64,000 nt of DNA from Candidatus Sphingomonas colombiensis (GCA_029202845.1 CP119315.1:3255001-3319000); one strand, 5' to 3'. Positions 45,734 to 54,627 are shown, counted from the first letter of the stretch. Notes: generated by a model from the sequence alone, not told the origin. Made by a program: numbers and translations.

Positions 45734-46051
45734 ATGTCACAAGATACTGTTCAGGATCTGTTTCCGTTGATCGCGATCATCGGCATTGCTGGCGTGGTCG
45801 GCTGGGTTTTCACAACCTGGCTCCGGATCAAGAACGGCTACCCGCTCGAAAATAGCTGGGGGAAAGCGCTCTATCCGAAGCGTGATGACGAAACGGTCGA
45901 ACGGGTCAAACTGCTGACGCAGGAAAACGGCCAGCTTCGCGCGGAGCTGAGCGCGATCAAGGACCGGCTCGCGAATGTCGAACGGATCGTGACCGACAGC
46001 GGCAACATGCTGAGCCACGAGATCGAACGTCTGCGCGACCGCGCGAACTGA
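45734..46051 (+). CDS. PspB-like small membrane coiled-coil protein, paralog 2
   Basis: 105 residues: helix LFPLIAIIGIAGVVGWVFTT, linker RIKNGYPLENSWGK (shared with paralog 1), coiled coil ELSAIKDRLANVERIVTD then HEIERLRDRAN. Starts 15 bases after the previous stop. The closest relative in the window is paralog 1, implying tandem duplication. Confidence 0.8.
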   Translation: MSQDTVQDLFPLIAIIGIAGVVGWVFTTWLRIKNGYPLENSWGKALYPKRDDETVERVKLLTQENGQLRAELSAIKDRLANVERIVTDSGNMLSHEIERLRDRAN

Positions 46052-46063
46052 GGAGCCGGTAGC

Positions 46064-46339
46064 ATGAACGAATGGTTCATCCTCGCTTTCTTCATGATCG
46101 TGGTGGGCATCCCGGTGATCTTCGGTGTCGGCGGGCAGGCGTTCAAACGCTGGCTGCGACACAAGGAGACGATGGCGACCACGATCAATGCGCAGGCGGC
46201 CGAGAAAGCGGCGCAATATGCGGCGCATGACGAGCGACTGGAACAACGCGTTCGCGTGCTGGAACGGATCGTCACCGACAAGGGCATCGCCGTCGCTGAC
46301 GAGATCGAACGGTTGCGTGACGATCATCAACTGAACTGA
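46064..46339 (+). CDS. PspB-like small membrane coiled-coil protein, paralog 3
   Basis: 91 residues: helix WFILAFFMIVVGIPVIFGVG, basic linker KRWLRHKET, then coiled coil ERLEQRVRVLERIVTDKGIA and DEIERLRDDHQLN. The VLERIVTD...EIERLRD signature is the clearest in this copy. 12 bases after paralog 2, with GAGGAG upstream. Confidence 0.8.
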   Translation: MNEWFILAFFMIVVGIPVIFGVGGQAFKRWLRHKETMATTINAQAAEKAAQYAAHDERLEQRVRVLERIVTDKGIAVADEIERLRDDHQLN

Positions 46340-46390
46340 CGCCGCGAAAAACGGCGCGAATAGAAACGATTAGGCAAGGGAGCCTGGACG

Positions 46391-46636
46391 ATGGGTCCGT
46401 TTTCGATGGTGGTAGCGATCGTGCTGATCGCAACACTGGGTAAGATTTTCTCCGAACGCTATAAGGCGCTCGGCCGCGAACAGGATGGGCAGATGTTGCC
46501 CCCGGCCGATCTGACCGCCGCGCGTGACGAGATCCGCCAGCTCAAGGACCGCGTTGCCGTTCTTGAGCGTGTCATCACCGACAATCACGGCAGCAACGAT
46601 CTGAGCCGTCAGATCGATGAGCTCCGCGACCGTTGA
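46391..46636 (+). CDS. PspB-like small membrane coiled-coil protein, paralog 4
   Basis: 81 residues: helix MGPFSMVVAIVLIATLGKIF, polar linker, coiled coil EIRQLKDRVAVLERVITDNH and QIDELRDR. The shared motif is kept as VLERVITD...IDELRD. 51 bases after paralog 3, the largest gap in the array, with AAGGGAG upstream. Confidence 0.78.
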   Translation: MGPFSMVVAIVLIATLGKIFSERYKALGREQDGQMLPPADLTAARDEIRQLKDRVAVLERVITDNHGSNDLSRQIDELRDR

Positions 46637-46651
46637 AGGAGGAGTCGAGCA

Positions 46652-46891
46652 ATGACCGACCCGAGCTTCTATCTTACCATGGCCTCCGCCGGACTGGCCG
46701 GGCTGGCGATATTGACCGGTGCCGCCCATTCGGGCTGGCGCGGCTGGCTGCAACTCAAGCAGCAACAGCTGGTGATCGATAGCGAGATGCGGTCGCCCGG
46801 CACGCCCAGCGCGACCGCGCGGATCGAGATCGCCGATCTCAAGGAACGAATCCGCAAGCTCGAAGCGATCGCGGCCGGCGTCGATCTGTAA
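46652..46891 (+). CDS. PspB-like small membrane coiled-coil protein, paralog 5 (divergent)
   Basis: 79 residues: helix FYLTMASAGLAGLAILTGAA, basic linker, then a shortened coiled coil IEIADLKERIRKLEAIAAGV that stops where the TD...EIExLRD motif would be. It is the most divergent copy and last of the array. GAAGGAGGAG upstream gives it a very strong ribosome site. Confidence 0.75.
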   Translation: MTDPSFYLTMASAGLAGLAILTGAAHSGWRGWLQLKQQQLVIDSEMRSPGTPSATARIEIADLKERIRKLEAIAAGVDL

Positions 46892-46960
46892 ACGGCTGCC
46901 CCGCCGCCGCTTCCGCCATGCGGTTGCGGCGGCGGGCGCGAAGTTCTAGTCGGACCGTCG

Positions 46961-47374
46961 ATGGCCGACCACACCGATCTCGCCGAGCTTCACGCCGAAT
47001 ATGAATTCCTCGATGCCGATGATCGCTATCGGCTACTGATCGATCTGGGCCGCGCTTTGGAGCCGATGCCGGATGCGCTGAAGACCGATGCGACGCTGGT
47101 TCGCGGTTGTTCAGCGGCGGTGTGGGTCTATCCGAAGCAGCGCGGTGACGGCACGCTCCATTTCCTTGCCGACAGCAACGCCGCGATCACCAAAGGCATC
47201 ATCGCGCTGGTGCTGGCGACGGTCCAGGACAGAAACCCGGCCGAGGTAAGCGCCACTGATATCGAGGCGGCACTCGCGCCATTCGAGCTGAAGGCGCAGC
47301 TCAGTTCCAATCGGACTCAGGGCATTCCGAACATGATCGCGCTGATCCGCGACACCGCGAACCGGCTGGGCTGA
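46961..47374 (+). CDS. sufE: Cysteine desulfurization protein SufE
   Basis: 137 residues. Accepts sulfur from SufS on the Cys of LVRGCSAAVWV and passes it to the scaffold. Also LHFLADSNAAITKGIIALVL and the C-terminal GIPNMIALIRD typical of the family. It follows the psp array by 69 bases and converges on the 2Fe-2S gene (5-base gap); the cysteine desulfurases of this window lie 15 kb away. Confidence 0.94.
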   Translation: MADHTDLAELHAEYEFLDADDRYRLLIDLGRALEPMPDALKTDATLVRGCSAAVWVYPKQRGDGTLHFLADSNAAITKGIIALVLATVQDRNPAEVSATDIEAALAPFELKAQLSSNRTQGIPNMIALIRDTANRLG

Positions 47375-47379
47375 GCCCC

Positions 47380-47679
47380 TCAGACCCGGAGAAGAAGCCG
47401 GGCCGCCAGCGTGCTTACGTCTTCATCGCGATCGACCACCAGCCATTCGCCGGGGCGACGCGTATCCACAACCGTCACCGCGTTTTTAGGACAGAGCCCG
47501 AGGCATTTCGTCTCGATCACACCGATCGTCGCCTTGCGGTTCTTGCCCAGCCCGGGACATTTACGGAGCGCTTTCGCCAACGGCGTGCGTCCCTTTGGCC
47601 CAAAACCGCCGTCGAGTTTTCGGGTGCATTTGCCGCATACCAGCGCGGCGCCCTGCCATCCCGCGCGAGCCTGCTTCAC
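47380..47679 (-). CDS. Thioredoxin-like 2Fe-2S ferredoxin-fold protein
   Basis: 99 residues with cysteines in ALVCGKCTRKL, CPGL and TKCLGLCPKNAVTV, the pattern of thioredoxin-like [2Fe-2S] ferredoxins (NuoE-like). CLGLCPKNAVTV is the best conserved part. The ATG overlaps the stop of the J-domain gene by 4 bases, so they are translationally coupled. Role unknown. Confidence 0.82.
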   Translation of the reverse strand: MKQARAGWQGAALVCGKCTRKLDGGFGPKGRTPLAKALRKCPGLGKNRKATIGVIETKCLGLCPKNAVTVVDTRRPGEWLVVDRDEDVSTLAARLLLRV

Positions 47680-48212
47680 ACCGGGCGCCAGCTCTTCGCT
47701 TCTTCGGCGACCCGAAGCACCTCATAGGCTGCCTGAATCGCCTGAAAGCGGGCTGCCGCTTCGGCGTCACCCGGCCGGAGATCGGGATGATATGTTTTAG
47801 CCAGTCGCCGCCACGCGCCACGTATCGCCTCGAAATCCGCATCGGATTCGAGTTCGAGCACCTCAAGCGCGCGCATCTCGTCACGTGAACGCGTGCCATC
47901 ACCTGGGCCACCCCAGCTATAATGACGCGCCTGCTCGAAACCGGAAGAGTCGCGCCGCTCCGCCGCTTCGCGCTCGGCGGCCTCCTCGGCGTCCAACCCC
48001 TCGAAATAGTTCCAGCCGCGATTGTATTCCGCCGCGTGGCGTTCGCAGAAATACCAGCGATCGGGGCTGTTCGGCGATTTCGGCGCGGGGCAATTGCCCG
48101 GCTCATCACAACCGTGGCGATCGCAGATGCGCACCTGCTGCGCTTCGCGCCCGGAGCCATAGCCTCGCCAGCGGGGAAAGCCCCAATCATTGGTTCTGCT
48201 CGATCGCGCCAT
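47676..48212 (-). CDS. J-domain (DnaJ-like) protein with N-terminal Cys/His cluster
   Basis: 178 residues: an N-terminal Cys/His cluster (ICDRHGCDEPGNC...FCERH, about 29-58) that may bind zinc, a linker, and a C-terminal J domain (about 113-172) with the HPD motif in AKTYHPDLRPGDAEA. The J domain stimulates DnaK. C-terminal placement of J is unlike DnaJ itself. Coupled to the 2Fe-2S gene. Confidence 0.88.
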   Translation of the reverse strand: MARSSRTNDWGFPRWRGYGSGREAQQVRICDRHGCDEPGNCPAPKSPNSPDRWYFCERHAAEYNRGWNYFEGLDAEEAAEREAAERRDSSGFEQARHYSWGGPGDGTRSRDEMRALEVLELESDADFEAIRGAWRRLAKTYHPDLRPGDAEAAARFQAIQAAYEVLRVAEEAKSWRPV

Positions 48213-48380
48213 AAGTTAGCGACATAGGGCGATCACGACGCGACGCAACCGGAGGCGTTTCAACCCGCGACAAGAAAACGCACGGCCTGAGCGCTTTTTG
48301 CTGGGGGGCGATACGCAAGACCGATCGTTCAGACCTGCCGGCGCCACCGGGTTAAATTTATAAATTTCAGAGCGTTAAAT

Positions 48381-48761
48381 GCGCCAGAGGGCCTATAAGC
48401 CGGGTTCTGTCCATCCCGGCGAACCGGGATTGGGCGACCATTCCTCTAGGCCTGCCGTTACCGACAGGCTCAAGCAACCAACCCGGGCGACCGGCGGGAA
48501 CACGCCGATATGCCGCCCCTATTCGGTCTTGCTCCCGGTGGGGTTTGCCATGCCGCCGCTGTTACCAGCCGCGCGGTGCGCTTTTACCGCACCCTTTCAC
48601 CCTTGCCGCGCCCGTTGCCGGGCGTTTGGCGGTCTGCTCTCTGTGGCACTTTCCCTAGGGTCACCCCCGGCGGGCGTTACCCGCCACCGTTGTTCCATGG
48701 AGCCCGGACTTTCCTCGCCCCCCGCATCAGCGGAGGCCGCGGCCGCCCGGCCCTCTGGCGC
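48381..48761 (-). ncRNA. rnpB: RNase P RNA (M1, bacterial class A)
   Basis: Catalytic RNA of RNase P, which cuts the 5' leader of pre-tRNAs. On the minus strand the 5' end GCGCCAGAGGGCC pairs with the 3' end GGCCCTCTGGCGC (P1). Inside are the conserved GAGGAAAGTCCGGGCTCC (CR-I), the CAGAGAGCAGACCGCC region, AAGGGTGAAAGGGTGCGGTAA and the CR-V segment near the 3' end (GGACAGAACCCGGCTTATAG). Length 381 is normal. Confidence 0.96.
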
Positions 48762-48770
48762 GCCGCCTTA

Positions 48771-49460
48771 CTAGTCATCTCCTTGCGGCTTGGGAAGGAG
48801 TAGCGCGAGCAGGATCATGCGACACTCCGCATCGATCTCGCCGTCGATCAATTCGGGCCGAAAACGACGCTGAAAAGCCATGATCGCGGCCATGGCGTCG
48901 CTCACGTCATAACCGAATCGCTCGAGCGCGAGCAGGAACCCGGACTGGCTCCACATCGGGTCCAGCAGATTTTTGGTCGGGCGCGGCAGTGCGAGCCTGA
49001 GTCGGGCCAACTTCCCCCAGGGAAACAATTCCCCCGGATCGCGCTTACGCGCGGGCGCGACATCGGAGTGGCCGACGATGTTGCCGCGCGTGATCTCATA
49101 ACGATCCTTGAGGCCATGAACCAACCGGATCACCGCATCCACCTGCTCATCGGGGAATGGGCGATAGCCGAATTCATGGCCCGGATTGACGATCTCTATC
49201 CCGATCGATGCCGAATTCACGTCATCGACTTCACGCCAATGCGATGCCCCGGCATGCCAGGCGCGCTTTTCATCATCGACCAGCCGCAGGATCGTGCCGT
49301 CCTCCGCCACGACATAATGCGACGACACCTTCGCCTCGGGATCGCGCAGTCGGGTAATCGCCGATTCCCCGTCCTGCATGCCCGTATAATGAAGCACGAT
49401 CATCGTGATCGGGAGCGAGCGTTCGTCGAAATTGGGCGACGGCGCCTCGATTACCTTCAT
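48771..49460 (-). CDS. N-acetylmuramoyl-L-alanine amidase (AmpD-like) with peptidoglycan-binding domain
   Basis: About 229 residues. Amidase_2 domain with zinc ligands in MIVLHYTG, AWHAGASHW and VGHSDVAPARKRDPGELFPW, then a C-terminal PG_binding_1-like helix set (ALERFGYDVSDAMAAIMAFQRRFRPEL; in two parts about 175-205). No signal peptide at the chosen start (ATG 49460, GAGGAAA upstream), so cytoplasmic muropeptide recycling is likely, as for AmpD/AmiD. It follows cheR by 46 bases on the same strand. Confidence 0.9.
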   Translation of the reverse strand: MKVIEAPSPNFDERSLPITMIVLHYTGMQDGESAITRLRDPEAKVSSHYVVAEDGTILRLVDDEKRAWHAGASHWREVDDVNSASIGIEIVNPGHEFGYRPFPDEQVDAVIRLVHGLKDRYEITRGNIVGHSDVAPARKRDPGELFPWGKLARLRLALPRPTKNLLDPMWSQSGFLLALERFGYDVSDAMAAIMAFQRRFRPELIDGEIDAECRMILLALLLPKPQGDD

Positions 49461-49506
49461 TGCGTTTCCTCGTGCCGGGCGGCGCAAACCGCCCCCACGA
49501 ATATGG

Positions 49507-50373
49507 CTAGCCCGATGCGGCCACGGAACCAAGAGGGGCCGCCTGTCGAATACGCTTATCCGCCCCTTCCCGCGCGAGTTCGTAAAAGCCGCGAAAGCGC
49601 GTGCTCGGTACGAATCGATCCGATAGGCCGATCACCGTCTCCCCGGCCCCCAGCATGAGCAGGCCGCCCGGCCGCATCGCGTCGGCGAGCCGGGTCAGCA
49701 CTCGGGTACGCAATGCCGGCGTGAGATAGAAAAGCACATTGCGGCAGAGGATGGCGTCGAAACGCCCAGCCGGCGGGGCATCCGCAACAAGGTTGTGGCG
49801 GCGATAGGAGATCGATGAACGAAGTCGCGGAATCACCACCCAGTCGCTTCCGTCCTGCTCGAACCAGCGCAGCATCCGGGCGACCGGCAAACCGCGCTGT
49901 ATCTCGAACTGGCTGTATCGCCCAACCCGCGCCCGCGCCAAGGCACTTTGCGACACGTCGCTTGCCACTACCTCGGCCGTGATACCGCGCTCTGCGAAAG
50001 CCATCGCAAGCGACAGTGGCTCCTGCCCGAAAGCGCATCCGGCCGACCATAAGCGGGGGCGATCGGCGCCCGTTTCCAGCACCGCATCTGCAAACGCATC
50101 TATGATGCCCGGATCGCGGAAGAACGAGGTTTCCTGATTGAGCAACGCGTCGACGATCCGCTCGCCCATCGCCGCATCGCCACTGGTGCGCCAGTGCAGG
50201 ACAAGTTGCTCGATCGAGGCGAAACCGCATTCAGCCACCAGCGGTTTTAGCGCGACGTCGATCCGCCAGGTGCGCGACGAGGAAAGCTGTTGGCCGGTGC
50301 GTTCCTCCAGCAACGGGGCGAGCGCGGCGATCGTAGCGTCGCTGACCTTCGCCGGCTCGCGCATGCCGCTCAC
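49507..50373 (-). CDS. cheR: Chemotaxis protein methyltransferase CheR
   Basis: 288 residues. Methylates glutamates of chemoreceptors. N-terminal helical domain, then the SAM-binding SAGCAFGQEPLSLAM, ASDVSQSALARARVG, FDAILCRNVLFY and LGAGETVIGL. NQETSFFRDP is a family signature. Its start overlaps the cheB stop by 4 bases. Last chemotaxis gene of the operon. Confidence 0.94.
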   Translation of the reverse strand: MSGMREPAKVSDATIAALAPLLEERTGQQLSSSRTWRIDVALKPLVAECGFASIEQLVLHWRTSGDAAMGERIVDALLNQETSFFRDPGIIDAFADAVLETGADRPRLWSAGCAFGQEPLSLAMAFAERGITAEVVASDVSQSALARARVGRYSQFEIQRGLPVARMLRWFEQDGSDWVVIPRLRSSISYRRHNLVADAPPAGRFDAILCRNVLFYLTPALRTRVLTRLADAMRPGGLLMLGAGETVIGLSDRFVPSTRFRGFYELAREGADKRIRQAAPLGSVAASG

Positions 50374-51428
50374 CGGGTCAGCACCTGCGCGGCGATCATT
50401 TCGCCGATCTCATCCGGCGTCATGACCGCATCGGCATAGCCGGCGCCGGCGACCGCGCCGGGCATACCCCAGACGACGGAGGATGCCTCGTCCTGCACCA
50501 CGACCGTCCCGCCGGCGTGGCGCACCGCGGTTGCGCCTTCAAGCCCGTCGCGGCCCATGCCACTCAATATGACCGCAAGCAGCCTCGGCCCGTAAACTTC
50601 AGCGAGTGAGGACAGCATTGGATCGACGGACGGCATGTTACCGTTCGATACCGGCTGCTCGGATAAGCGCACCGCGCAACCGTTCTCTCCGATCGAAACC
50701 GCAACGATATGCGCATCGCCCGGCGCGACCACGATCCTGCCCGGAAGCAGCCGCATCCTGTCGGTCGCGACATCGCACGGACGCTTGCCGAGCACCGCCA
50801 TCTGAGCCGCGAAATAGGGCGAGAATGACGTCGGCAAATGCTGAGTGATCAGGATCGGGCGATCGAATTCTTTCGGCACGGCGCGCAGCAAGCAGGAAAG
50901 CGCATGGATTCCTCCCGTCGAGGCACCGATCGCCACAACGTCGAACGAGGCGTTCGCGGCCCCCCGCGTCAGTGGAAGGGGATCCTGTGGTACCCGGCGT
51001 TCGGTGAGCCGTGTCATCCGATCGCGCAACACTTCCGCGAACGGCCCGACAAAGCCCGCTCCACCCGGTTTTACCAACGTATCAGCCGCACCGAGCGCCA
51101 GCGCCTGCATCGTCGCCGCAGCCCCCTGCTCGCAGTTCGACGAGACCACGAGGACCTTGGCACCCCCTCCGACCGCGAGCAGATCGGGCAGCCCGGTCAA
51201 ACCGTCGACGCCGGGCATTTCGAGATCGAGCAGGATAAGATCAACCCGCTCGGAAGCAAGAAAGGCCAGCGCGCCGGGAATATCGGCCACCGCCCCGGCG
51301 AGCGCGAACTGGCCGCCTTCCCGCGTCATACGGGCCAGAACCGCCCGCGCGACCGCCGAATCGTCAACGATCAATACTCGCGGAACATGCCGCGCGACTT
51401 TCCTCGACTGACGGTGCGATCCGTGCAT
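50370..51428 (-). CDS. cheB: Chemotaxis response regulator/methylesterase CheB
   Basis: 352 residues: receiver domain (RVLIVDDSAVAR, phospho-Asp in LILLDLEMPGVDG) and C-terminal methylesterase with Ser in AIGASTGGIHAL, His in ITQHLP and Asp in LSGMGRDGLEGA. Removes methyl groups from receptors when phosphorylated by CheA. The first 16 residues (MHGSHRQSRKVARHVP) may be an overlong start. Between cheY and cheR. Confidence 0.94.
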   Translation of the reverse strand: MHGSHRQSRKVARHVPRVLIVDDSAVARAVLARMTREGGQFALAGAVADIPGALAFLASERVDLILLDLEMPGVDGLTGLPDLLAVGGGAKVLVVSSNCEQGAAATMQALALGAADTLVKPGGAGFVGPFAEVLRDRMTRLTERRVPQDPLPLTRGAANASFDVVAIGASTGGIHALSCLLRAVPKEFDRPILITQHLPTSFSPYFAAQMAVLGKRPCDVATDRMRLLPGRIVVAPGDAHIVAVSIGENGCAVRLSEQPVSNGNMPSVDPMLSSLAEVYGPRLLAVILSGMGRDGLEGATAVRHAGGTVVVQDEASSVVWGMPGAVAGAGYADAVMTPDEIGEMIAAQVLTR

Positions 51429-51441
51429 CGCCTGGCGCCGA

Positions 51442-51807
51442 TCAGACGATGCCGACGATCTGAAGCTTGCTTTCGAGCGTCTCGCGATCGAACGGTTTCA
51501 TGACATATTCGTCCGCCCCCGCCTCGATCGCCGCGCGTATATGGGCGCTTCCGTTTTCGGTGGTGCAGAATACAACCTTCGGCCTTGATGCCAGCGCGGT
51601 TTCGCGCAGCGCACGGAGAAATTCCATGCCGCTCATCACCGGCATGTTCCAATCCAGCAGGATCACATCAGGCGGCGTAACGACGCAATGGTCCAGTGCC
51701 TCGCGCCCATCGGCCGCTTCCGCGACCGCGAAATCCATCCCTTCCAGGATATGGCGGGCAACCTTGCGGATTACCTTGGAATCATCGACGACGAGGCACG
51801 ATTTCAT
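51442..51807 (-). CDS. cheY: Chemotaxis response regulator CheY
   Basis: 121-residue stand-alone receiver: acidic pair in CLVVDDSKVIRK, phospho-Asp in VILLDWNMPVMSG, Thr/Ser switch in VVFCTTENG and Lys in YVMKPFDRE. Signals to the flagellar switch or to another target. 64 bases after cheW. Confidence 0.92.
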   Translation of the reverse strand: MKSCLVVDDSKVIRKVARHILEGMDFAVAEAADGREALDHCVVTPPDVILLDWNMPVMSGMEFLRALRETALASRPKVVFCTTENGSAHIRAAIEAGADEYVMKPFDRETLESKLQIVGIV

Positions 51808-51871
51808 GATGCAATCCTGTTGGAGCGCAATAACATACCCTCATCGCAGAGAGCGGTAACGGCAAGGTTAA

Positions 51872-52297
51872 TCATGCGACGCAGGACACCAGCCGGGAAA
51901 GGTCGAGCACCAGCATCGGCTCTCCATCGCGAAGCGCGCTGCCGGCCGCCACAGAAGCCCAGCGATCACCGATAGCGACCCCCGATACGAGGGGCGTGAT
52001 CTCCATCGGCGCCACGTCCTCCATATTGTCGAGCAGCACCGCGTAAAGCTGACCATCGATGGCAGTGATAACCGCGCGATGGCGGCCGTCCGCCGGAGCG
52101 GAAAGGCCGAGCACCTGCCAGGTATCGATAACCGTGACGACCCTGCTGCGCAGCGCGGTCAATCCGCGAACCGCGGGGGCGGCGCCGGGCGCTGGCACGA
52201 CATCGTCGATATCCACCACCGCCTCGACCTGCGCAGCATTGAAGAGCACTCCGTGCCCGCCGAGATAGCCGATCAAGTGAAGTTCGCCGCCGCTCAT
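51872..52297 (-). CDS. cheW: Chemotaxis adaptor CheW
   Basis: 141-residue CheW domain (LHLIGYLGGHGVLFNAAQVEAV begins the barrel; VRGLTALRSRVVTVIDT is the conserved core). Couples CheA to chemoreceptors. The start overlaps the cheA stop by 4 bases. Confidence 0.9.
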   Translation of the reverse strand: MSGGELHLIGYLGGHGVLFNAAQVEAVVDIDDVVPAPGAAPAVRGLTALRSRVVTVIDTWQVLGLSAPADGRHRAVITAIDGQLYAVLLDNMEDVAPMEITPLVSGVAIGDRWASVAAGSALRDGEPMLVLDLSRLVSCVA

Positions 52298-54588
52298 GCC
52301 GCATTTTCCAACGCACCGAGCAACGCGACGCGATCATAGCGATAAAGTGGATCGGCAGGCTTGCGGCCAAGCCGGACCACGCGCCCCGCACCGGCGGCTA
52401 CTTCCACTTCATCGTCCATCGCGAGCATGATGTCGGCGGTCTCACCCTCGGCAAGGCGGCGGACGACACGATATCCGGCGGCTTCGATCGAAGGCTTGAG
52501 AAATATCTCCATCCACCCCGCCTCGGCCCCGGAGAGCAGGCAGAGCGGAGCGCCACGCCCGCGCGATGCACCCTCGGTCAACATCAGCGGATCGATCACT
52601 TCGACCGGCTCGCCCTCGATCATCGTGACACCAGCGATCACCCCTTGGGTGGCAGCGGGCGAGATCTCCGCCGGAAGGGTAACGATGTCGATCGCCTCGC
52701 GCACCGGATAGGCCAGCGCACCAAGCTCCTCGTCCAATCGCAATACCGACCAGCCGCGTTCGGGTGCGCGCGGGGCAGCGGCGCAGATCAACCCGATGGC
52801 CTGTTCCCCGCTCGTCATCCACCATTGGCCGGCGCTTTCGTGAATGGCTTCCGGAGGCAGCGGCTCGATGCGATTGATCGCCGCGAGCGCGAGCGCACGG
52901 CGACGGCCATCGATATCGTGGAACAGCAATGCCTTGATGCCTTCGTCGACCGGTGCCTGAAGTACAGGCTCTTCCTCGCGCTCCATGGCGGAGAAATACA
53001 GCCCCGCCGCATTGGCGAGTCCCGCCACGTCGAGAAGCAGCATCGGCCGGCCGCTGTCGGGCAAAGTCTGCCCGGCATAAACCCCCGCGCGCATCACCGC
53101 CGGCGCGGCGGGCTTTATCACCAGTTCCTCCGTGTCGAGCACGGTGTCGACCGCCAATGCATATGTTCCGCCCGGACCATCCAGCACCATCAGCAGCGAC
53201 GGCGCACGGCGCGGCAAGCCGAGCACCGCGTCCAATTCGACAACCGGCAGCTGGCGATCGCGGATCGTGGCGATCTGCCCCTCCCCGATCGTATCGATCC
53301 GCACAACATCGGCGCGGGTCGAAACGATTTCATCAACCGCCTGACGCGGCAGCGCGAATGCCTGCCCCCCTGCCTCAACGATGACGGCGGAGAGGATCGC
53401 CAGCGTCAGCGGCACTTCCAGCGTAATGTTCAGTCCGCGCCCAACCCGATTGGCGATCGCGATGCGGCCTCCGATCTGTTCGACATTGGTCCGCACCACA
53501 TCCATCCCGACGCCGCGACCGGATGTCTCGGTAACGATATCCCGGCTCGTCAGGCCCGGCTCAAAAATCAGTTCCAGCCGGCCGCGCTCGCTCAGTCGGC
53601 GAAACTCGGCGTCGCGCGTCGGATCCATTGCCAGGCCGCGCGCAATGAGCAGATCGGTATCGATTCCGCGCCCGTCGTCCGCGATCTCGACGAGGATGCG
53701 ATTGCCTGATTGGCGCGCGGAAACGGTGAGCCGCCCAGTTTCCCGCTTCCCGACCGAACGTCGCTGCGCCGGAGTTTCGATCCCATGATCGATTGCGTTG
53801 CGGACCATATGGATCAGCGGATCGCGCAATAGCTCGATCATCTCACGATCAAGCTCGACATCGCTGCCGTCGATCGTCAGCGAAACCTGTTTGCCGAGCG
53901 CCGCCGCCGTATCCCGCACGACGCGCGGGAGCGCCGAGAACAATGCCTCGACCGTCTGCATCCGCGTGCGCGTCACCGTGTCGCGTAGCTCCGCCACAGT
54001 ATGCGAAAGCCGATCGAGGGTCGCCCCGATTGAAAGCTCCTCGTTACCACGCAAGCGCCGTGCCAGTTCGTTGCGCGCCAGCACCATTTCCGAAACGCCG
54101 TTCATCATGCGATCGAGCAGATCGACCGACAGACGAATGCTGCGAGTCTGGCCACGCCCGGTCACCGAACCGGTCTGCGCAATCAGGGCGATGCCGTCGT
54201 CGGCAGCGTTTTGTCCCGTATAATCGGGGTCGAGCGCGGCGATCAGGCCATCCTCGCCGCTATCGTCCAGCGACACGCCAGCGTCGATCGCTTCCACGAT
54301 CTCGCCGATCCGATCGATGATCGACAATACTGCATTGACCAACGCACTGTCCGGCGCACGAGCACCAGCGCGGACCGCCGCCAGCACATCCTCCGCCGCG
54401 TGGCTGAGCCGGCCGACCCGTGGCAAATCCAGAAAGCCGCAGCTTCCCTTTACTGTGTGCACGAAGCGAAAGATCGCATCCAGTCGCGCGCTGTCGGCGG
54501 GATTGGACTCCCATGCGACGATCTCGCCCGCGATCGCCTCTAGCGATTCACGGGTTTCAGCGATGAATTCCGGCAGCAAATCATCCAT
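52294..54588 (-). CDS. cheA: Chemotaxis histidine kinase CheA, without P2, with two CheW-like domains
   Basis: 764 residues from the ATG at 54588. Hpt domain with the phospho-acceptor His44 in VHTVKGSCGFL, a short linker, dimerisation helices, HATPase with MVRNAIDHGIE, DDGRGID and GRGVGMDVV, a CheW-like P5 domain (ILSAVIVEAGGQAFALPRQA) and a second CheW-like domain at the C-terminus (ALLFHDIDGRRRALALAAIN). No P2 (CheY-binding) domain is apparent between Hpt and the dimerisation part. The architecture resembles other alphaproteobacterial CheA proteins with doubled P5. Confidence 0.94.
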   Translation of the reverse strand: MDDLLPEFIAETRESLEAIAGEIVAWESNPADSARLDAIFRFVHTVKGSCGFLDLPRVGRLSHAAEDVLAAVRAGARAPDSALVNAVLSIIDRIGEIVEAIDAGVSLDDSGEDGLIAALDPDYTGQNAADDGIALIAQTGSVTGRGQTRSIRLSVDLLDRMMNGVSEMVLARNELARRLRGNEELSIGATLDRLSHTVAELRDTVTRTRMQTVEALFSALPRVVRDTAAALGKQVSLTIDGSDVELDREMIELLRDPLIHMVRNAIDHGIETPAQRRSVGKRETGRLTVSARQSGNRILVEIADDGRGIDTDLLIARGLAMDPTRDAEFRRLSERGRLELIFEPGLTSRDIVTETSGRGVGMDVVRTNVEQIGGRIAIANRVGRGLNITLEVPLTLAILSAVIVEAGGQAFALPRQAVDEIVSTRADVVRIDTIGEGQIATIRDRQLPVVELDAVLGLPRRAPSLLMVLDGPGGTYALAVDTVLDTEELVIKPAAPAVMRAGVYAGQTLPDSGRPMLLLDVAGLANAAGLYFSAMEREEEPVLQAPVDEGIKALLFHDIDGRRRALALAAINRIEPLPPEAIHESAGQWWMTSGEQAIGLICAAAPRAPERGWSVLRLDEELGALAYPVREAIDIVTLPAEISPAATQGVIAGVTMIEGEPVEVIDPLMLTEGASRGRGAPLCLLSGAEAGWMEIFLKPSIEAAGYRVVRRLAEGETADIMLAMDDEVEVAAGAGRVVRLGRKPADPLYRYDRVALLGALENAA

Positions 54589-54627
54589 GTCGCGCCGATT
54601 GTGCACCGGCGACAGTTAAATGAGCGT

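Noticed and set aside
52645..53709. 354-codon open frame antisense to cheA
   Set aside because: Same reason; CheA domains explain the sequence.
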